DNA from: Candidatus Hydrogenedentota bacterium
GTDB taxonomy: Bacteria; Hydrogenedentota; Hydrogenedentia; Hydrogenedentales; SLHB01
Assembly (NCBI GenBank): GCA_013359265.1
Contig: JABWCD010000011.1
Span: forward strand, 1-64,000
Direction: 5' to 3'
Length of the DNA stretch: 64,000 nt
Position numbers and translations under genes: made by a program. A model generated the notes under the pieces. It saw nothing but the letters and a program-made list of their open reading frames with translations. It was not told the origin of the DNA and made no database searches. Of this stretch, positions 17,353-26,699 are shown piece after piece. Numbering within the stretch: the first letter of the stretch is position 1; the number at the start of each line of letters is the position of its first letter.

Positions 17353-18789
17353 TCAATCCGCGCGGTTCTTCCACATCCAATAAAACGGCGCGGCCGATAG
17401 CATTAACACCAGGCCAATGCCCGCGTTTCTCGGCGCTTGGATGATCGTCACGACAACGAGCGCGACGCAGAACAATACGAAAAACGCGGGCACGAACGGA
17501 TACAACGGAACTTTGTACGGCCGCGGGGCATCGGCCATCGTGCGGCGCAGCACGAACACGCCGAGCGCAGTCGCGCCGTAAAAGATGAACGATGCGAAGA
17601 TCACCATGTCGGTGAGTTGATCGAAGGTGCCGCTGATCACGAGCAGCGACGCCCACACGCCTTGGATGATGAGCGAGTTGGACGGTGTGCGATGGGCCGG
17701 ATGGCACTTCGAAGCGGTGCGAAAGAACAGGCCGTCGCGCGCCATCGCGAAGTACACGCGCGAGTGCGGCATGAGCTGGCAATTCGTTGCGCCGAAGGTC
17801 GACAACAGGATCAGCACGGCGATAAACGTCGCCCCACGATCGCCCATGAACGAACGCATAGCCTCGACGGCGACAATGCTGTTTTGCTGTTGCGCGAGCG
17901 CAGCCATCGTGTCGACCGGAATAGCCCAGATATATGCGGCGTTCACCAGGCAATACACAAGCATCACGCTCGCGGTGGCAATCGTCAACGCGAGCGGGAT
18001 GTTGCGCTTCGCGTCGCGCACCTCTGCGCCCAGCGACGTGATGTTGTTCCATCCGTCGTACGCCCAGAACGCGCCGAGAAACGCGGCGAACATCGCGCCG
18101 AACAGGCCGAGCGAGGTCTTGTACTGCGCCGCGTCGCTCGGCCCGAGCGGCGAGAGGTTGGCCGCGCCTCCGTTGCCCATCGTGAACCCGAGGAGAACGA
18201 CCAAGGCGATCCCTGCAAGTTTCAGGCACGTCGAAATATTGGCGATGATGCCGCCGAACACAACTCCCATGTAGTTCGCCGCGGTCAGTGCGACGATCGT
18301 GACAATGGTGAACGCCTTCACGCCCATGTTATCGAGCGGTTGGAACAGTCCGAACACGGACCACTGCTCGTACGTTTCCGGCAGGCGCGGAAACGCGAAC
18401 AGCGAATTCGCGGATTCGCCGAACACATATGCAATCGACGCGATCGAAGCGGTCTGAATAATCGTGAACGACGACCACCCGTACAAAAACGCGAAGCCGC
18501 GCCCGTACATCTTTTTGAAGAACTGATAGAACCCACCCGGCTCCGCGATGATTCCCGCGACTTCCGCGTTGCTCAACGCACCGAACAACGTCACGATGCC
18601 CGCGATGATCCAACACGCAATCAGCAGTCCCGGCGATTGCACTTCGGAGGCCATCGGCGCGGCCTTCTTGAATACGCCCGAGCCGATCATGTTTCCCATG
18701 ATGATCATGCACGCGGTGAACAGGCCCAGCTTGGCAATCAAACCGGAGGCGTGGATTTGTGGCGTGGTGTCGGTCTCGGGGTGTGGCAT
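17353..18789 (-). CDS. APC-family amino acid permease
   Basis: 478-residue inner-membrane transporter with about 12 helices. TM1 carries the IGSGVFKKA-type motif of the APC superfamily (MIIMGNMIGSGVFKKAAP), followed by a GALSNAEVAGIIAEPGGFY segment that matches amino acid permeases of the LAT/PotE type. The start at ATG 18789 (MPHPETDTTPQ) lies 10 bases after the upstream gene's stop. The substrate is not determinable from sequence. Confidence 0.87.
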   Translation of the reverse strand: MPHPETDTTPQIHASGLIAKLGLFTACMIIMGNMIGSGVFKKAAPMASEVQSPGLLIACWIIAGIVTLFGALSNAEVAGIIAEPGGFYQFFKKMYGRGFAFLYGWSSFTIIQTASIASIAYVFGESANSLFAFPRLPETYEQWSVFGLFQPLDNMGVKAFTIVTIVALTAANYMGVVFGGIIANISTCLKLAGIALVVLLGFTMGNGGAANLSPLGPSDAAQYKTSLGLFGAMFAAFLGAFWAYDGWNNITSLGAEVRDAKRNIPLALTIATASVMLVYCLVNAAYIWAIPVDTMAALAQQQNSIVAVEAMRSFMGDRGATFIAVLILLSTFGATNCQLMPHSRVYFAMARDGLFFRTASKCHPAHRTPSNSLIIQGVWASLLVISGTFDQLTDMVIFASFIFYGATALGVFVLRRTMADAPRPYKVPLYPFVPAFFVLFCVALVVVTIIQAPRNAGIGLVLMLSAAPFYWMWKNRAD

Positions 18790-18799
18790 CGAGCGGCTG

Positions 18800-19873
18800 C
18801 TAATAGCGCGATTGTTGCTTCTGGTCAAGCCACTTTGTGAACTGCTCTTCGTACCCGCTGTAGACGATTTCCCCGGTGACAACCCCGTCCGCGGCCGTCG
18901 TGGCGCCGGTCACCGTGATCTCGTCCTTCTCGCTCTCCGATTTCGCGATATCGCGCAGGCCATCGACGATCGCCGTCGCGGCTTCGATACTTGCCTCATC
19001 CTTCACGCGCGCAACGATCGTGATTTTGAAATCGCCTCCCTCGGTGAAATCTCCGTGCGCGGTTATCTCCGATGCGTACAGGAGCAGCCCCAACGCGGAC
19101 GCGTCATTGTTCCCGGCCTGTTCCGTCGATTCCGCTTCACCTTCGCCCTGGGTTGTTTCGCCCTCGGAAGCGGCTTCCGGGGCAGCTTCGGCTGCCGGTT
19201 GAGCATCGGCGTTGGCCGCGGCGGTCGAACTCTCTGCCGCCGTTCCGGGTTCGACCCGGATAAAGGGTTCAAGCGCGAGGATTGCTTCACCGCCGTCGTT
19301 GCGAATCACTACCTCGAGCACGTGGCCGCCGGTCAGCTTCGGCGGCACCCGCGGCGCCGCCTCCGGCCAATGTTCCGCCGCAATCGATTCCGTCTCCGGT
19401 TCGACGGCGCCTTCCCCGCGCAGAATAATCGCGCCCTTCTCGCGTGTGAACGCCGGCGTAAGCAATGTGTCGATTCCCCTCATGCCGCCCTCCCGCTCGA
19501 GTTCCTGAAGCGGCAGTGCGTCTTTATTGCCGAACATGAGCATGAAGGCTGGGCCCAGATGTTTCGGACTGCCCGCAAACGTAACTGTGCGCTTTTTCCG
19601 TGCGGCATCGAGGTCCACGACGGCGCCCAGCTCGTGCGGCAAAAACCAGCTCCACCGCTGCCCCTGTTGATCGATGAGATTGATGAGTTCCTGGTGGTTG
19701 GGGTCGATTACCATGGCGGCGACCGAGTCTTCGGTCAGAAACGTCGCGACAGGCACCCGCGGGGCGCTGTCGATAATGTCAAAGACATACAGCGGTACCA
19801 CCACGACAAGCACGACCAAGAGCACCATGCACACCGCGAACACGACCAGCGCTATGAGACATCCCCGATTCAT
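18800..19873 (-). CDS. Membrane-anchored protein of unknown function with acidic linker
   Basis: 357 residues. A single N-terminal membrane helix (ALVVFAVCMVLLVVLVVVVP) anchors a soluble domain outside. The domain has no recognised catalytic motif. A low-complexity stretch around residues 215-265, rich in Ala, Glu, Ser and Gly, joins two folded parts: an N-terminal part (SWFLPHELGAVVDLDAARKK) and a C-terminal part (VDGLRDIAKSESEKDEITV). It is the gene before the APC permease on the same strand, 10 bases away, so the two may be co-transcribed. I do not recognise the family. Confidence 0.7.
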   Translation of the reverse strand: MNRGCLIALVVFAVCMVLLVVLVVVVPLYVFDIIDSAPRVPVATFLTEDSVAAMVIDPNHQELINLIDQQGQRWSWFLPHELGAVVDLDAARKKRTVTFAGSPKHLGPAFMLMFGNKDALPLQELEREGGMRGIDTLLTPAFTREKGAIILRGEGAVEPETESIAAEHWPEAAPRVPPKLTGGHVLEVVIRNDGGEAILALEPFIRVEPGTAAESSTAAANADAQPAAEAAPEAASEGETTQGEGEAESTEQAGNNDASALGLLLYASEITAHGDFTEGGDFKITIVARVKDEASIEAATAIVDGLRDIAKSESEKDEITVTGATTAADGVVTGEIVYSGYEEQFTKWLDQKQQSRY

Positions 19874-20051
19874 CGCGATACTCCACGTTGGAAAACCCGC
19901 GCCACTATACCACGGCGGGCCGCGTCCGTTTGCGTTGCCCGCGGGCCCATTGGTATGCTTTCAGCCTGTGTACCCGCCGTGGTTTGAACTCGTTTCCCCG
20001 CGTAAAATCAACGCGGTCAGGCGTGCGTTGCGCGCGCCGCGAGGATAAGCC

Positions 20052-20705
20052 ATGGCCCGGGAACGCAGCGAGGCGATCGTCGTGCGCGGCGTGGATTTCA
20101 GCGAGACCAGCCGCATCGTAACGTTTTTAACACCGGCGCGCGGTAAGCTCGCGTGCATGGCCGCGGGCGTGAAACGCGCGAAAAGCCCTCTGGCCGGCGC
20201 GCTCGATACGTTCAACCGGCTCGAGATCGTGTATTACTGGAAGGACGGGCGCAGCGTGCAGAAACTGGCCGAAGCGGCCGTTCAGCACAGTTTTCCGGGC
20301 CTGAAATCGGACCTGGCCAAGAACGTGTTCGCCGCGTTTCCGCTCGAGTTCGCGTACAAAGTCGCGCAGGAAAACGAGCCGTCGCACGAGTTATATGCGA
20401 CGCTGGTGGCCGGTCTCCATAATATGGAGTCGTGGTCCGGCGCGGCACGGACGCACGCCGCGTGGCAAACGCTCCGGCTGCTGACCGCCGCGGGCTTCGA
20501 GCCGGACTTGAGCAGCGCCGCCGCGTTCGAGGCGCCCGTCGATGCGCGCGCGTTAAACGCTTTGCGCGAGATTGCGGCGGGCGGCGCCTGTTCGGTGTAC
20601 GACGATAGACCGGAAGCGTTCGACGCGATTGCGCGGTACGTTGTTCGGCACGTCGATTCGGAATTTCGCAGCCTGCGCGTGATCGGGCAGATGTTTCAGA
20701 AATGA
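20052..20705 (+). CDS. recO: DNA repair protein RecO
   Basis: 217-residue cytosolic protein that loads RecA onto SSB-coated DNA in the RecF pathway. The N-terminal OB fold (ERSEAIVVRGVDFSETSRIVTFLTP) and GVKRAKSPLAGALDTFNRLEI match RecO. The usual Cys4 zinc finger in the C-terminal half is absent: no CxxC pair is present, and where it would sit there is EPDLSSAAAFEAP. Zinc-less RecO exists in other bacteria. It is slightly shorter than the E. coli protein (242). Confidence 0.88.
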   Translation: MARERSEAIVVRGVDFSETSRIVTFLTPARGKLACMAAGVKRAKSPLAGALDTFNRLEIVYYWKDGRSVQKLAEAAVQHSFPGLKSDLAKNVFAAFPLEFAYKVAQENEPSHELYATLVAGLHNMESWSGAARTHAAWQTLRLLTAAGFEPDLSSAAAFEAPVDARALNALREIAAGGACSVYDDRPEAFDAIARYVVRHVDSEFRSLRVIGQMFQK

Positions 20706-20720
20706 TCGCGGCTGATGCAA

Positions 20721-20866
20721 GGGAATTCGAGTTCTCGATTACGAGTCGTCATGAAGCGGAGCTTCTCCCGCAGTCGACGCGCATTAGAAAGGTAACGTGC
20801 TCGTGCTCGTGAGTCGTCATCGTACTCGTAGCTCGATCCTCGATAATCGATTACGAATGACGAGCA
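20721..20866. repeat. Dispersed intergenic repeat, copy A
   Basis: Lies between recO and lepA. The first part (20721-20746) matches 42374-42399 at 25 of 26 bases. The second part (20799-20835) matches 39007-39043 at 36 of 37 bases. CTCGTGCTCGTG on one side and ATGACGAGCACGA on the other are largely complementary, so the element can fold. No gene is encoded. Confidence 0.7.
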
Positions 20867-20952
20867 CGAACAGTCGTGAAAATGGAGATTTGCAGAGTAG
20901 CACGAACTTGCGGTGCGCGTGATCGCGTGCACCGCAAAAGACCCAGATTAGT

Positions 20953-22770
20953 ATGGCAGCACCGATAGAAAAAATCCGCAACTTCTGCATCATTGCGCAC
21001 GTCGATCATGGCAAATCGACGCTGGCCGACCGTTTCCTCGAAGTCACCAAAGCGGTCGAAGAGCGGAAGATGAAAGAGCAAACGCTCGATACGATGGACA
21101 TCGAGCGCGAGCGCGGCATCACGATCAAGTCCGTCGCGGTCCGGCTCAACTACACGTCCACGAGCGGCGAACCGTACGTGCTGAACCTGATCGACACGCC
21201 GGGCCATGTGGACTTCTCGTACGAGGTGTCGCGCAGCCTGGCCGCGTGCGAGGGCGCGTTGCTGCTCGTGGACGCGGCCCAGGGCGTCGAAGCGCAGACG
21301 CTTGCGAACGCTTACAAGGCCATCGACCAGAACCTCGAAATCATTCCGGTGATCAACAAGATCGATCTGCCGAGCGCGGACGTCGAATCGTGCCGGCGCC
21401 AGATTGAAGACGTGATCGGGCTGGACGCGAGCGAGGCAATCCTCGCCAGCGGAAAAGAGGGCACGGGCGCCATCGAGGCGCTCGAAGCGGTCATCAAGCG
21501 GGTCCCCGCGCCGAAGGGCGACCGCAAGGCGCCATTGCGCGCGCTGATCTTCGACGCGAAGTACGACGCGTACCGTGGCGTTGTAATCTACATTCGAATG
21601 ATGGAAGGCCGCATCACGCCCGGCACAAAAGTGATGATGATGTCTAGCGGCATCAAGTACGAAGTGGTCGAACTCGGCTTCTTCACGCCGGAAATCACGC
21701 CGTCCGACAACCTCGAAGCCGGCGAAACCGGATACCTCATCTGCAATATCAAGACACTGCAAAGCACCAAAATCGGCGATACCGTCACCGACGCGCTGAA
21801 CCCCGCGAAAGAGCCGCTGCCCGGATACAAGGAACCGCAGTCGGTTGTGTTCTGCGGCATGTATCCCGCCGTCGCGAACGACTTCGAGGAACTGCGCGGC
21901 GCGCTCGAAAAGTTGCAGCTTAACGATGCCTCGTTCAAGTACCAGGCCGACATGTCCGACGCGCTCGGCTTCGGGTTCCGCCTTGGGTTCCTTGGCCTGT
22001 TGCACATGGAAATCATCCAGGAGCGCCTCGAGCGCGAGTTCAACCTGACGCTGGTGACTACGGTGCCCAACGTGGCGTACCGCGTCACGAAGAACGACGG
22101 CGCCGTGCTCGTCATCGAAAACGCGTCGAAGATGCCGATACCCAACGACATTCAGACGATCGAAGAGCCCTACATCGAGGCCGAGATTATCACGCCGACG
22201 GAGTACCTCAGCGCGGTGATCGAACTGTGCAAGAAGAAACGCGGCATCCACGTGAAGGTCGATTACCTCGACGCGAAGCGCTGCCTCGCGATTTACCAGA
22301 TGCCGCTGTCGGAGATCGTGCTCGACTTCTACGACAAGCTGAAGTCCTATACGCGCGGCTACGGCTCGCTCGAATACCAACTGATCGGGTTCCGCCCGGG
22401 CGACTTGGTGAAACTCGACATCCTGCTCAACGGCGAAGCGGTGGACGCCCTCTCCTCGATCGTACACCGTGACCGCGCGGAGTGGATGGGCCGTCAGCTC
22501 GCGTCAAAACTGCGCAAGCTCATTCCGCGCCAACAATACGAAGTCGCCATCCAGGCGGCGATCGGCAGCCGCATCCTCGTGCGCGAGACCGTTTCCGCGC
22601 TGCGCAAAAACGTCACCGCGAAATGCTATGGTGGCGATATTACGCGCAAGCGCAAACTGCTCGAAAAGCAGAAGGAAGGCAAGAAGCGCATGAAACAGGT
22701 CGGCTCGGTCGAAGTGCCGCAGGAAGCGTTCATGGCGCTGCTCCGCGTCGGCGACGAGGGAGAGAAGTAA
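20953..22770 (+). CDS. lepA: Elongation factor 4 (LepA)
   Basis: 605-residue translational GTPase that acts on ribosomes during initiation or back-translocation. The G1 motif AHVDHGKST lies at about residues 15-23, then [28 protein letters not shown] and NKIDLPSAD, all canonical. The LepA-specific C-terminal part includes [14 protein letters not shown] and the tail [12 protein letters not shown] onward with [18 protein letters not shown]. Length is normal. The signal peptidase gene begins on the base after its stop codon, as in many bacteria (lepA-lepB). Confidence 0.97.
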   Translation: MAAPIEKIRNFCIIAHVDHGKSTLADRFLEVTKAVEERKMKEQTLDTMDIERERGITIKSVAVRLNYTSTSGEPYVLNLIDTPGHVDFSYEVSRSLAACEGALLLVDAAQGVEAQTLANAYKAIDQNLEIIPVINKIDLPSADVESCRRQIEDVIGLDASEAILASGKEGTGAIEALEAVIKRVPAPKGDRKAPLRALIFDAKYDAYRGVVIYIRMMEGRITPGTKVMMMSSGIKYEVVELGFFTPEITPSDNLEAGETGYLICNIKTLQSTKIGDTVTDALNPAKEPLPGYKEPQSVVFCGMYPAVANDFEELRGALEKLQLNDASFKYQADMSDALGFGFRLGFLGLLHMEIIQERLEREFNLTLVTTVPNVAYRVTKNDGAVLVIENASKMPIPNDIQTIEEPYIEAEIITPTEYLSAVIELCKKKRGIHVKVDYLDAKRCLAIYQMPLSEIVLDFYDKLKSYTRGYGSLEYQLIGFRPGDLVKLDILLNGEAVDALSSIVHRDRAEWMGRQLASKLRKLIPRQQYEVAIQAAIGSRILVRETVSALRKNVTAKCYGGDITRKRKLLEKQKEGKKRMKQVGSVEVPQEAFMALLRVGDEGEK

Positions 22771-24204
22771 ATGGCGGCCAAACGCACCGGGGACGAATCG
22801 GCGGCCGCGGGCGTGTTGAGGCCCATCGCGTCCGCCATCCAGGTCATCACCGGCCCGTGGACGCGCGAAAATGGCATGAGCTGGATCAAGCTCATTTTCT
22901 TCGTATTGACGGTGTGGTGGCTGCTCATCCAGCCGTTCCGCATACCGTCCCAGTCCATGTTCCCGACGTTGAACGGCGATCCGCGGTTCTTCGTCGGCGA
23001 TCGCGTGTTCGTGAACAAACTGGCGTTCGGCCCGCGTGTCCCGTTCACGACGACTCGTTTGTGGAAATGGGGCGAGCCGCGCCGCTTCGACGTCGTCGTG
23101 TTCCGCGCGGTCGCGGACGATTCGCCGAACGACACCACATTTCAGCGTGCAATGAACTTCTTTTTGCCGAAAGTTCTAATCAAACGCGTGATTGGCCTTC
23201 CCGGCGAACACGTCCACATCGACAATGACAGCGGGCGCATTCATATCAACGGCCAGCCTCTCGATTTGCCCGAGGAAATGAAAGCGATTCCGGTAAGGTA
23301 CACGAGCAGGGTCCCCGATTATTTGACTCTTCCGATTGAGGAGATCGTGCGTCAAGTCCGCGAACAAGGTGGCAGCGAGAAGGACGTGACCGACCTGCGC
23401 CAAGCCTATGAGAACTTCACATCCAATCCGCAGACAACGAAGTATGCCTGTCTTCCGGACGAGAAATACTCCGTCGTACCCCAAGGGCATTACCTTGTGC
23501 TCGGCGACAACAGCGAGAATAGCGCCGACAGCCGGTGTTGGGGCTGGGTTCCGGAAGACTATCTGTTTGGCCGCGCGTTTTGTGTATGGTGGCCGATCAA
23601 GCACCGCAAAGACCTAAGCGGCTTTACCGATACGACGTGGGGCCTCATTCTCCTCTTCGGGATTCCCGGCATTCTCCTCGCCTACGAATTCGTCATTCGC
23701 CCGTTCTGCGCGGTGTCGTTGCGCGTGCGCGGCGCGGGCATGGCCGGCGTGCTGCTGCGCGGCGACCGCGTCCTGATCAACCGCCTGGCGTTTGGATTGC
23801 GCAGGCCATTCTCCGACAAACGCATCACCGCCGGCCGGCACGTCAATCGCGGCGAACTCGTGGCGTATTTCGTGCCCAGCGGCGACGGAATCGACTACTC
23901 CGGCGAGGCGCTGCTCGGCAAGGTCGCGGGGTTGCCGGGCGATTCGATGACGGTCGAGAACGGAGTCATCGCCGTCAACGGCCAGTCCACCGGCGTCCGC
24001 TTCGACAACCAGGACAAGAGCGGCCCAATCAGACTTAAGAAGACCGCGACCGTTCCCCAGGGCCGCTACCTCCTCCTCAGCAGCAGCGAAAACGCCGCTC
24101 CCGACAGCCGCGCCCTCGGCTTCATCGCCCACGACCTCCTCATCGGCCCGGCCACCCGCGTGTGGTGGCCGCCGTTCCGCTGGCGTTCGCTGACGTCGAG
24201 ATGA
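22771..24204 (+). CDS. lepB: Signal peptidase I with a second, degenerate peptidase domain
   Basis: 477-residue inner-membrane protease that removes signal peptides. An N-terminal anchor (IKLIFFVLTVWWLLIQPF) precedes an active S26 domain: nucleophile Ser62 in RIPSQSMFPT, general-base Lys138 in LIKRVIGLPG, and VLGDNSENSADSR. A second membrane segment (about residues 289-306) then leads to a repeated half: RGAGMAGVL aligns with the nucleophile segment, LGKVAGLPGD with the Lys segment, and INRLAFGLRRPF with VNKLAFGPRVPF. In this copy the catalytic Ser reads Gly323 and the Lys position reads Gly, so it looks dead. The start abuts lepA. Single-domain SPase I is about 250-330 residues, so this is a real tandem duplication. 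Confidence 0.9.
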   Translation: MAAKRTGDESAAAGVLRPIASAIQVITGPWTRENGMSWIKLIFFVLTVWWLLIQPFRIPSQSMFPTLNGDPRFFVGDRVFVNKLAFGPRVPFTTTRLWKWGEPRRFDVVVFRAVADDSPNDTTFQRAMNFFLPKVLIKRVIGLPGEHVHIDNDSGRIHINGQPLDLPEEMKAIPVRYTSRVPDYLTLPIEEIVRQVREQGGSEKDVTDLRQAYENFTSNPQTTKYACLPDEKYSVVPQGHYLVLGDNSENSADSRCWGWVPEDYLFGRAFCVWWPIKHRKDLSGFTDTTWGLILLFGIPGILLAYEFVIRPFCAVSLRVRGAGMAGVLLRGDRVLINRLAFGLRRPFSDKRITAGRHVNRGELVAYFVPSGDGIDYSGEALLGKVAGLPGDSMTVENGVIAVNGQSTGVRFDNQDKSGPIRLKKTATVPQGRYLLLSSSENAAPDSRALGFIAHDLLIGPATRVWWPPFRWRSLTSR

Positions 24205-24210
24205 TGCCGC

Positions 24211-25218
24211 CTAACGGGTCGCCGCTTCCGAAACTTCCTTGATGTGGTTCAACACGCGCATGTGAATGCCGTGGATGATGTGGTCAGACCACAGCCGCCA
24301 ATACCACGCGGGATACAAGCCGTGGCTGTACCACGTGGTGCCTTCAATCCTTGTTCCGCCATCCGCCAACGGGACCAATCTGAACTGTCCGCGCTTCGAC
24401 TCCATGTACCCGTGCAGGTGCGGCGTGTCGATGGGACCAAAGAGCCCGCGCTCGATCATGGGCGACGCGTTTTCGATCACCGCGAACCGCAGCAGGCAAG
24501 GCGGCTCCCAAATCTCAATCGGTTCGACGAAGTCGCCCGTATTGAAGATGCACCGCCGAATCGCCCCGGCGCCTTCTCTGTCGATCGTCGCGTGCATCGG
24601 ATACGCGATGCCCGCGCGAAACATGAACTCGGTCGGCTCGTCCAACGGCGGAAACGTCACCACGTTCTGCCACACCGTCTCCGGCGGAGCCGCGACATCG
24701 ATGAACGACTTCACTTCGTACACCGGTGCTATCGGCTCTATCGCAAGCTCGACACCCATCATCAGCGGCGCAATCGACAGGATGGTGGCGAGCGTCAAAA
24801 ACTTGTTCGCGGTCCACGTCACTGTCTTCTTGACGATCCAGCCCACGGCGAGTCCCGCCGCCAGAAACGGGAGCGCAATCGGTATGGCCATGGCGATGCA
24901 TAACATGCCTTCCGCGAGCGAGACCAAGAGCGCCGCTCCCACCGTCGCAAGTAACATGACGCCCAGCACGGCGGAGATGACGAACAGGATTACATTCTCC
25001 ATTAAGGTGCCCGACTCTCCAACGATATAGGCGGCGAGTAGGCCGCAAGCGATCGGAATTCCCACAAACGTGGCGAACCCGTATACGCCTATCCATTCCG
25101 CGTTTACTCGGATGAACAGCACGGAAACGAAGACAAACATGACCACAGCGAGTAGACGTGGAAAAGTAATGAGCCTGCGGCGACTTGGAGTCGGGTTGGG
25201 CGAGTTTGAAGGATGCAT
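24211..25218 (-). CDS. SRPBCC/START-like protein with N-terminal membrane domain
   Basis: 335 residues. About five hydrophobic helices occupy residues 20-180. They are followed by a SRPBCC (Bet v1/START-like) domain, recognised from YEVKSFIDVAAPPETVWQNV and later GTTWYSHGLYPAWYWRLW. Such domains bind hydrophobic ligands; fused to membrane helices their role is unknown. It is preceded on the same strand by a GbsR/MarR-type regulator gene and both have an ATTTC/GAAAT-type inverted repeat upstream. I infer that the regulator controls it. Confidence 0.78.
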   Translation of the reverse strand: MHPSNSPNPTPSRRRLITFPRLLAVVMFVFVSVLFIRVNAEWIGVYGFATFVGIPIACGLLAAYIVGESGTLMENVILFVISAVLGVMLLATVGAALLVSLAEGMLCIAMAIPIALPFLAAGLAVGWIVKKTVTWTANKFLTLATILSIAPLMMGVELAIEPIAPVYEVKSFIDVAAPPETVWQNVVTFPPLDEPTEFMFRAGIAYPMHATIDREGAGAIRRCIFNTGDFVEPIEIWEPPCLLRFAVIENASPMIERGLFGPIDTPHLHGYMESKRGQFRLVPLADGGTRIEGTTWYSHGLYPAWYWRLWSDHIIHGIHMRVLNHIKEVSEAATR

Positions 25219-25247
25219 AAGCCGGTCTCCTTACGAAACTAACGAAT

Positions 25248-25258
25248 ATTTCAGAAAT
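25248..25258. promoter_or_regulatory. Putative operator upstream of the SRPBCC gene
   Basis: Perfect 11-base palindrome ATTTC-A-GAAAT, about 30 bases before the SRPBCC start on the minus strand. A related ATTTC/GAAAT element is upstream of the adjacent GbsR/MarR gene, so this could be the regulator's binding site. Confidence 0.4.
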
Positions 25259-25333
25259 CCTTGAAAGCAAGTAGCGCAAAAAAACCGGTCCGGATTGGGT
25301 GCTGGTTTCCCTCGTATCGTGCCGAGCCGGTCA

Positions 25334-25858
25334 TCACGACGCCTTCTCCGCGAACTGGGCCACACGGTCCCCCATCCGCGCCAAACGAACGAGCAGCGGC
25401 AGCGGCACACGTCGAACCTGGTTGTACCAGTGCGACATTGTGTCGAAGAATTCGAGCAGTTCCTTGAGGCGCTCGCGCTCGAGCGTGCCGCCTTCGCTTT
25501 CCGCGGCGGCTACGCATTCGCGCAGCATATCGACCGTGGGATCGACCTCGCGTCGCTTGCGTTCGTCTAGCACAACCATGAACATTTCCCAGACGCTTTT
25601 CATCGTCTCGAAATGGTCGCGGCGGTCGCCGAGGATGTGCACCGTTCTGACGATGCCCCACCCGTTCAATTCCTTGAGGCTCATGCTGACATTGGATCGG
25701 GCGATGGAAAGCGTTTCCGCGATTTCATCCGCTGGCAACGGCTTGCCGCAGACGTATAAAAGTGCGTGAATCTGCGCGATGCTGCGGCTAATGCCCCAGG
25801 CCGCGCCCATTTCGCCCCAGTGCAGGACAAATTTCTGCATCACAGGTGTAAGGACCAT
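25334..25858 (-). CDS. GbsR/MarR-type transcriptional regulator
   Basis: 174-residue winged-helix protein. IHALLYVCGKPLPADEIAETL and SIARSNVSMSLKELNGWGIV are the recognition-helix region, and VHILGDRRDHFETMKSVWEM is the beta-wing and dimer segment typical of GbsR-like regulators. The ATG at 25858 is preceded by AAGGAG at good spacing; an in-frame TTG further upstream is less likely. It lies upstream of the SRPBCC gene on the same strand with 115 bases between. A palindromic element is at its own promoter, suggesting autoregulation. Confidence 0.87.
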   Translation of the reverse strand: MVLTPVMQKFVLHWGEMGAAWGISRSIAQIHALLYVCGKPLPADEIAETLSIARSNVSMSLKELNGWGIVRTVHILGDRRDHFETMKSVWEMFMVVLDERKRREVDPTVDMLRECVAAAESEGGTLERERLKELLEFFDTMSHWYNQVRRVPLPLLVRLARMGDRVAQFAEKAS

Positions 25859-25875
25859 CCGAACATCTCCTTTGT

Positions 25876-25898
25876 ATTTCAATTATATCTGAAATTTC
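25876..25898. promoter_or_regulatory. Putative operator upstream of the GbsR/MarR gene
   Basis: ATTTC at 25876-25880 and GAAAT at 25891-25895 form a spaced inverted repeat, and GAAATTTC at 25891-25898 is itself palindromic. It lies just upstream of the regulator gene start and shares half-sites with 25248-25258. Confidence 0.35.
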
Positions 25899-25967
25899 TG
25901 TATTTTGCAACGACCATTCAACTCTTGCCGTTGACATCAATGCATCATAAACTCTATGATTAGGTGT

Positions 25968-26216
25968 ATGAGAACCACCCTGACCTTGGACGATGATGTG
26001 GCCGCGGCGCTACTGCAATTGCGGAAGTCACGCAACTCGACCTTCAAGACTGTCGTGAACGAAACGCTGCGAGACGGACTATACGAACTGACACAGCCCA
26101 GGAAAGAGAACAAACCGTTTCGCACCAGGGTCTTTGATATGGGGCCCTCGCTTGTAGGCAATCTTGACAATATCGGCGAAGTGCTGGCCATTGCAGAAGG
26201 CGAAGACTATAAGTGA
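25968..26216 (+). CDS. VapB-type ribbon-helix-helix antitoxin
   Basis: 82 residues. MRTTLTLDDDVAAALLQLRK is a textbook ribbon-helix-helix start, followed by STFKTVVNETLRDGL. The C-terminal part (KPFRTRVFDMGPSLVGNLDNI) is the toxin-binding tail. It is divergent from the GbsR-type gene. Its stop overlaps the start of the PIN toxin (GTGA), so the pair is translationally coupled. The ATG at 25968 is favoured over one four codons upstream. Confidence 0.87.
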   Translation: MRTTLTLDDDVAAALLQLRKSRNSTFKTVVNETLRDGLYELTQPRKENKPFRTRVFDMGPSLVGNLDNIGEVLAIAEGEDYK

Positions 26217-26641
26217 TCCTCGTCGATGCAAACTTGCTCATCTTTGCATCGAACAGTTACTTCCCGCAGCACGAACCCGCCCGAGAGTGGATTGATCGCC
26301 AGTTAAGTGGCCCCGTTCGAGTGGGCATCCCGTGGGCGAGTGTGATGGCCTATCTGCGGATCGTGACCAATCCCCGCGTAATGACGCGGGCAATTGGAAT
26401 GGCTGACGCTTGGGCGCAGGTGCTCGGCTGGCTCGCGTCCGATGTTGTGTGGACGCCGGAACCTACGGAGCACCATACGGCTACGTTCGCGAAGCTAATC
26501 CAAGAGACGACCGTCACCGCTAATCTTGTCTCCGATGCGCACCTTGCCGCGCTGGCGATCGAACATGGATTAACCCTCTGCTCCACCGACGGCGACCTTG
26601 CGCGGTTTCGCGGGTTGCGCTGGCAGAACCCTATCGCGTAG
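26213..26641 (+). CDS. VapC-type PIN-domain toxin
   Basis: 142-residue endoribonuclease of the PIN superfamily, cleaving tRNA or rRNA in known VapC systems. The N-terminal acid is in MILVDANLLIFA. VSDAHLAALAIEHGLTLCSTDGDLARF holds the C-terminal acids. In the centre, where many PIN proteins have a conserved Glu, it reads WASVMAYLRIVTNPRV, as in the subfamily typical of mycobacterial-type VapC. It starts with GTG overlapping the antitoxin stop. Confidence 0.87.
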   Translation: MILVDANLLIFASNSYFPQHEPAREWIDRQLSGPVRVGIPWASVMAYLRIVTNPRVMTRAIGMADAWAQVLGWLASDVVWTPEPTEHHTATFAKLIQETTVTANLVSDAHLAALAIEHGLTLCSTDGDLARFRGLRWQNPIA

Positions 26642-26699
26642 CGCCGTTACCATCCGCCGGCATATACTGCGCGGCCTTTACATTCGATTCCGTGCAGTC

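Noticed and set aside
20851-22467. Long open frame opposite lepA
   Set aside because: lepA is unmistakable on the plus strand; the opposite frame is Arg/His/Asp-rich without motifs.
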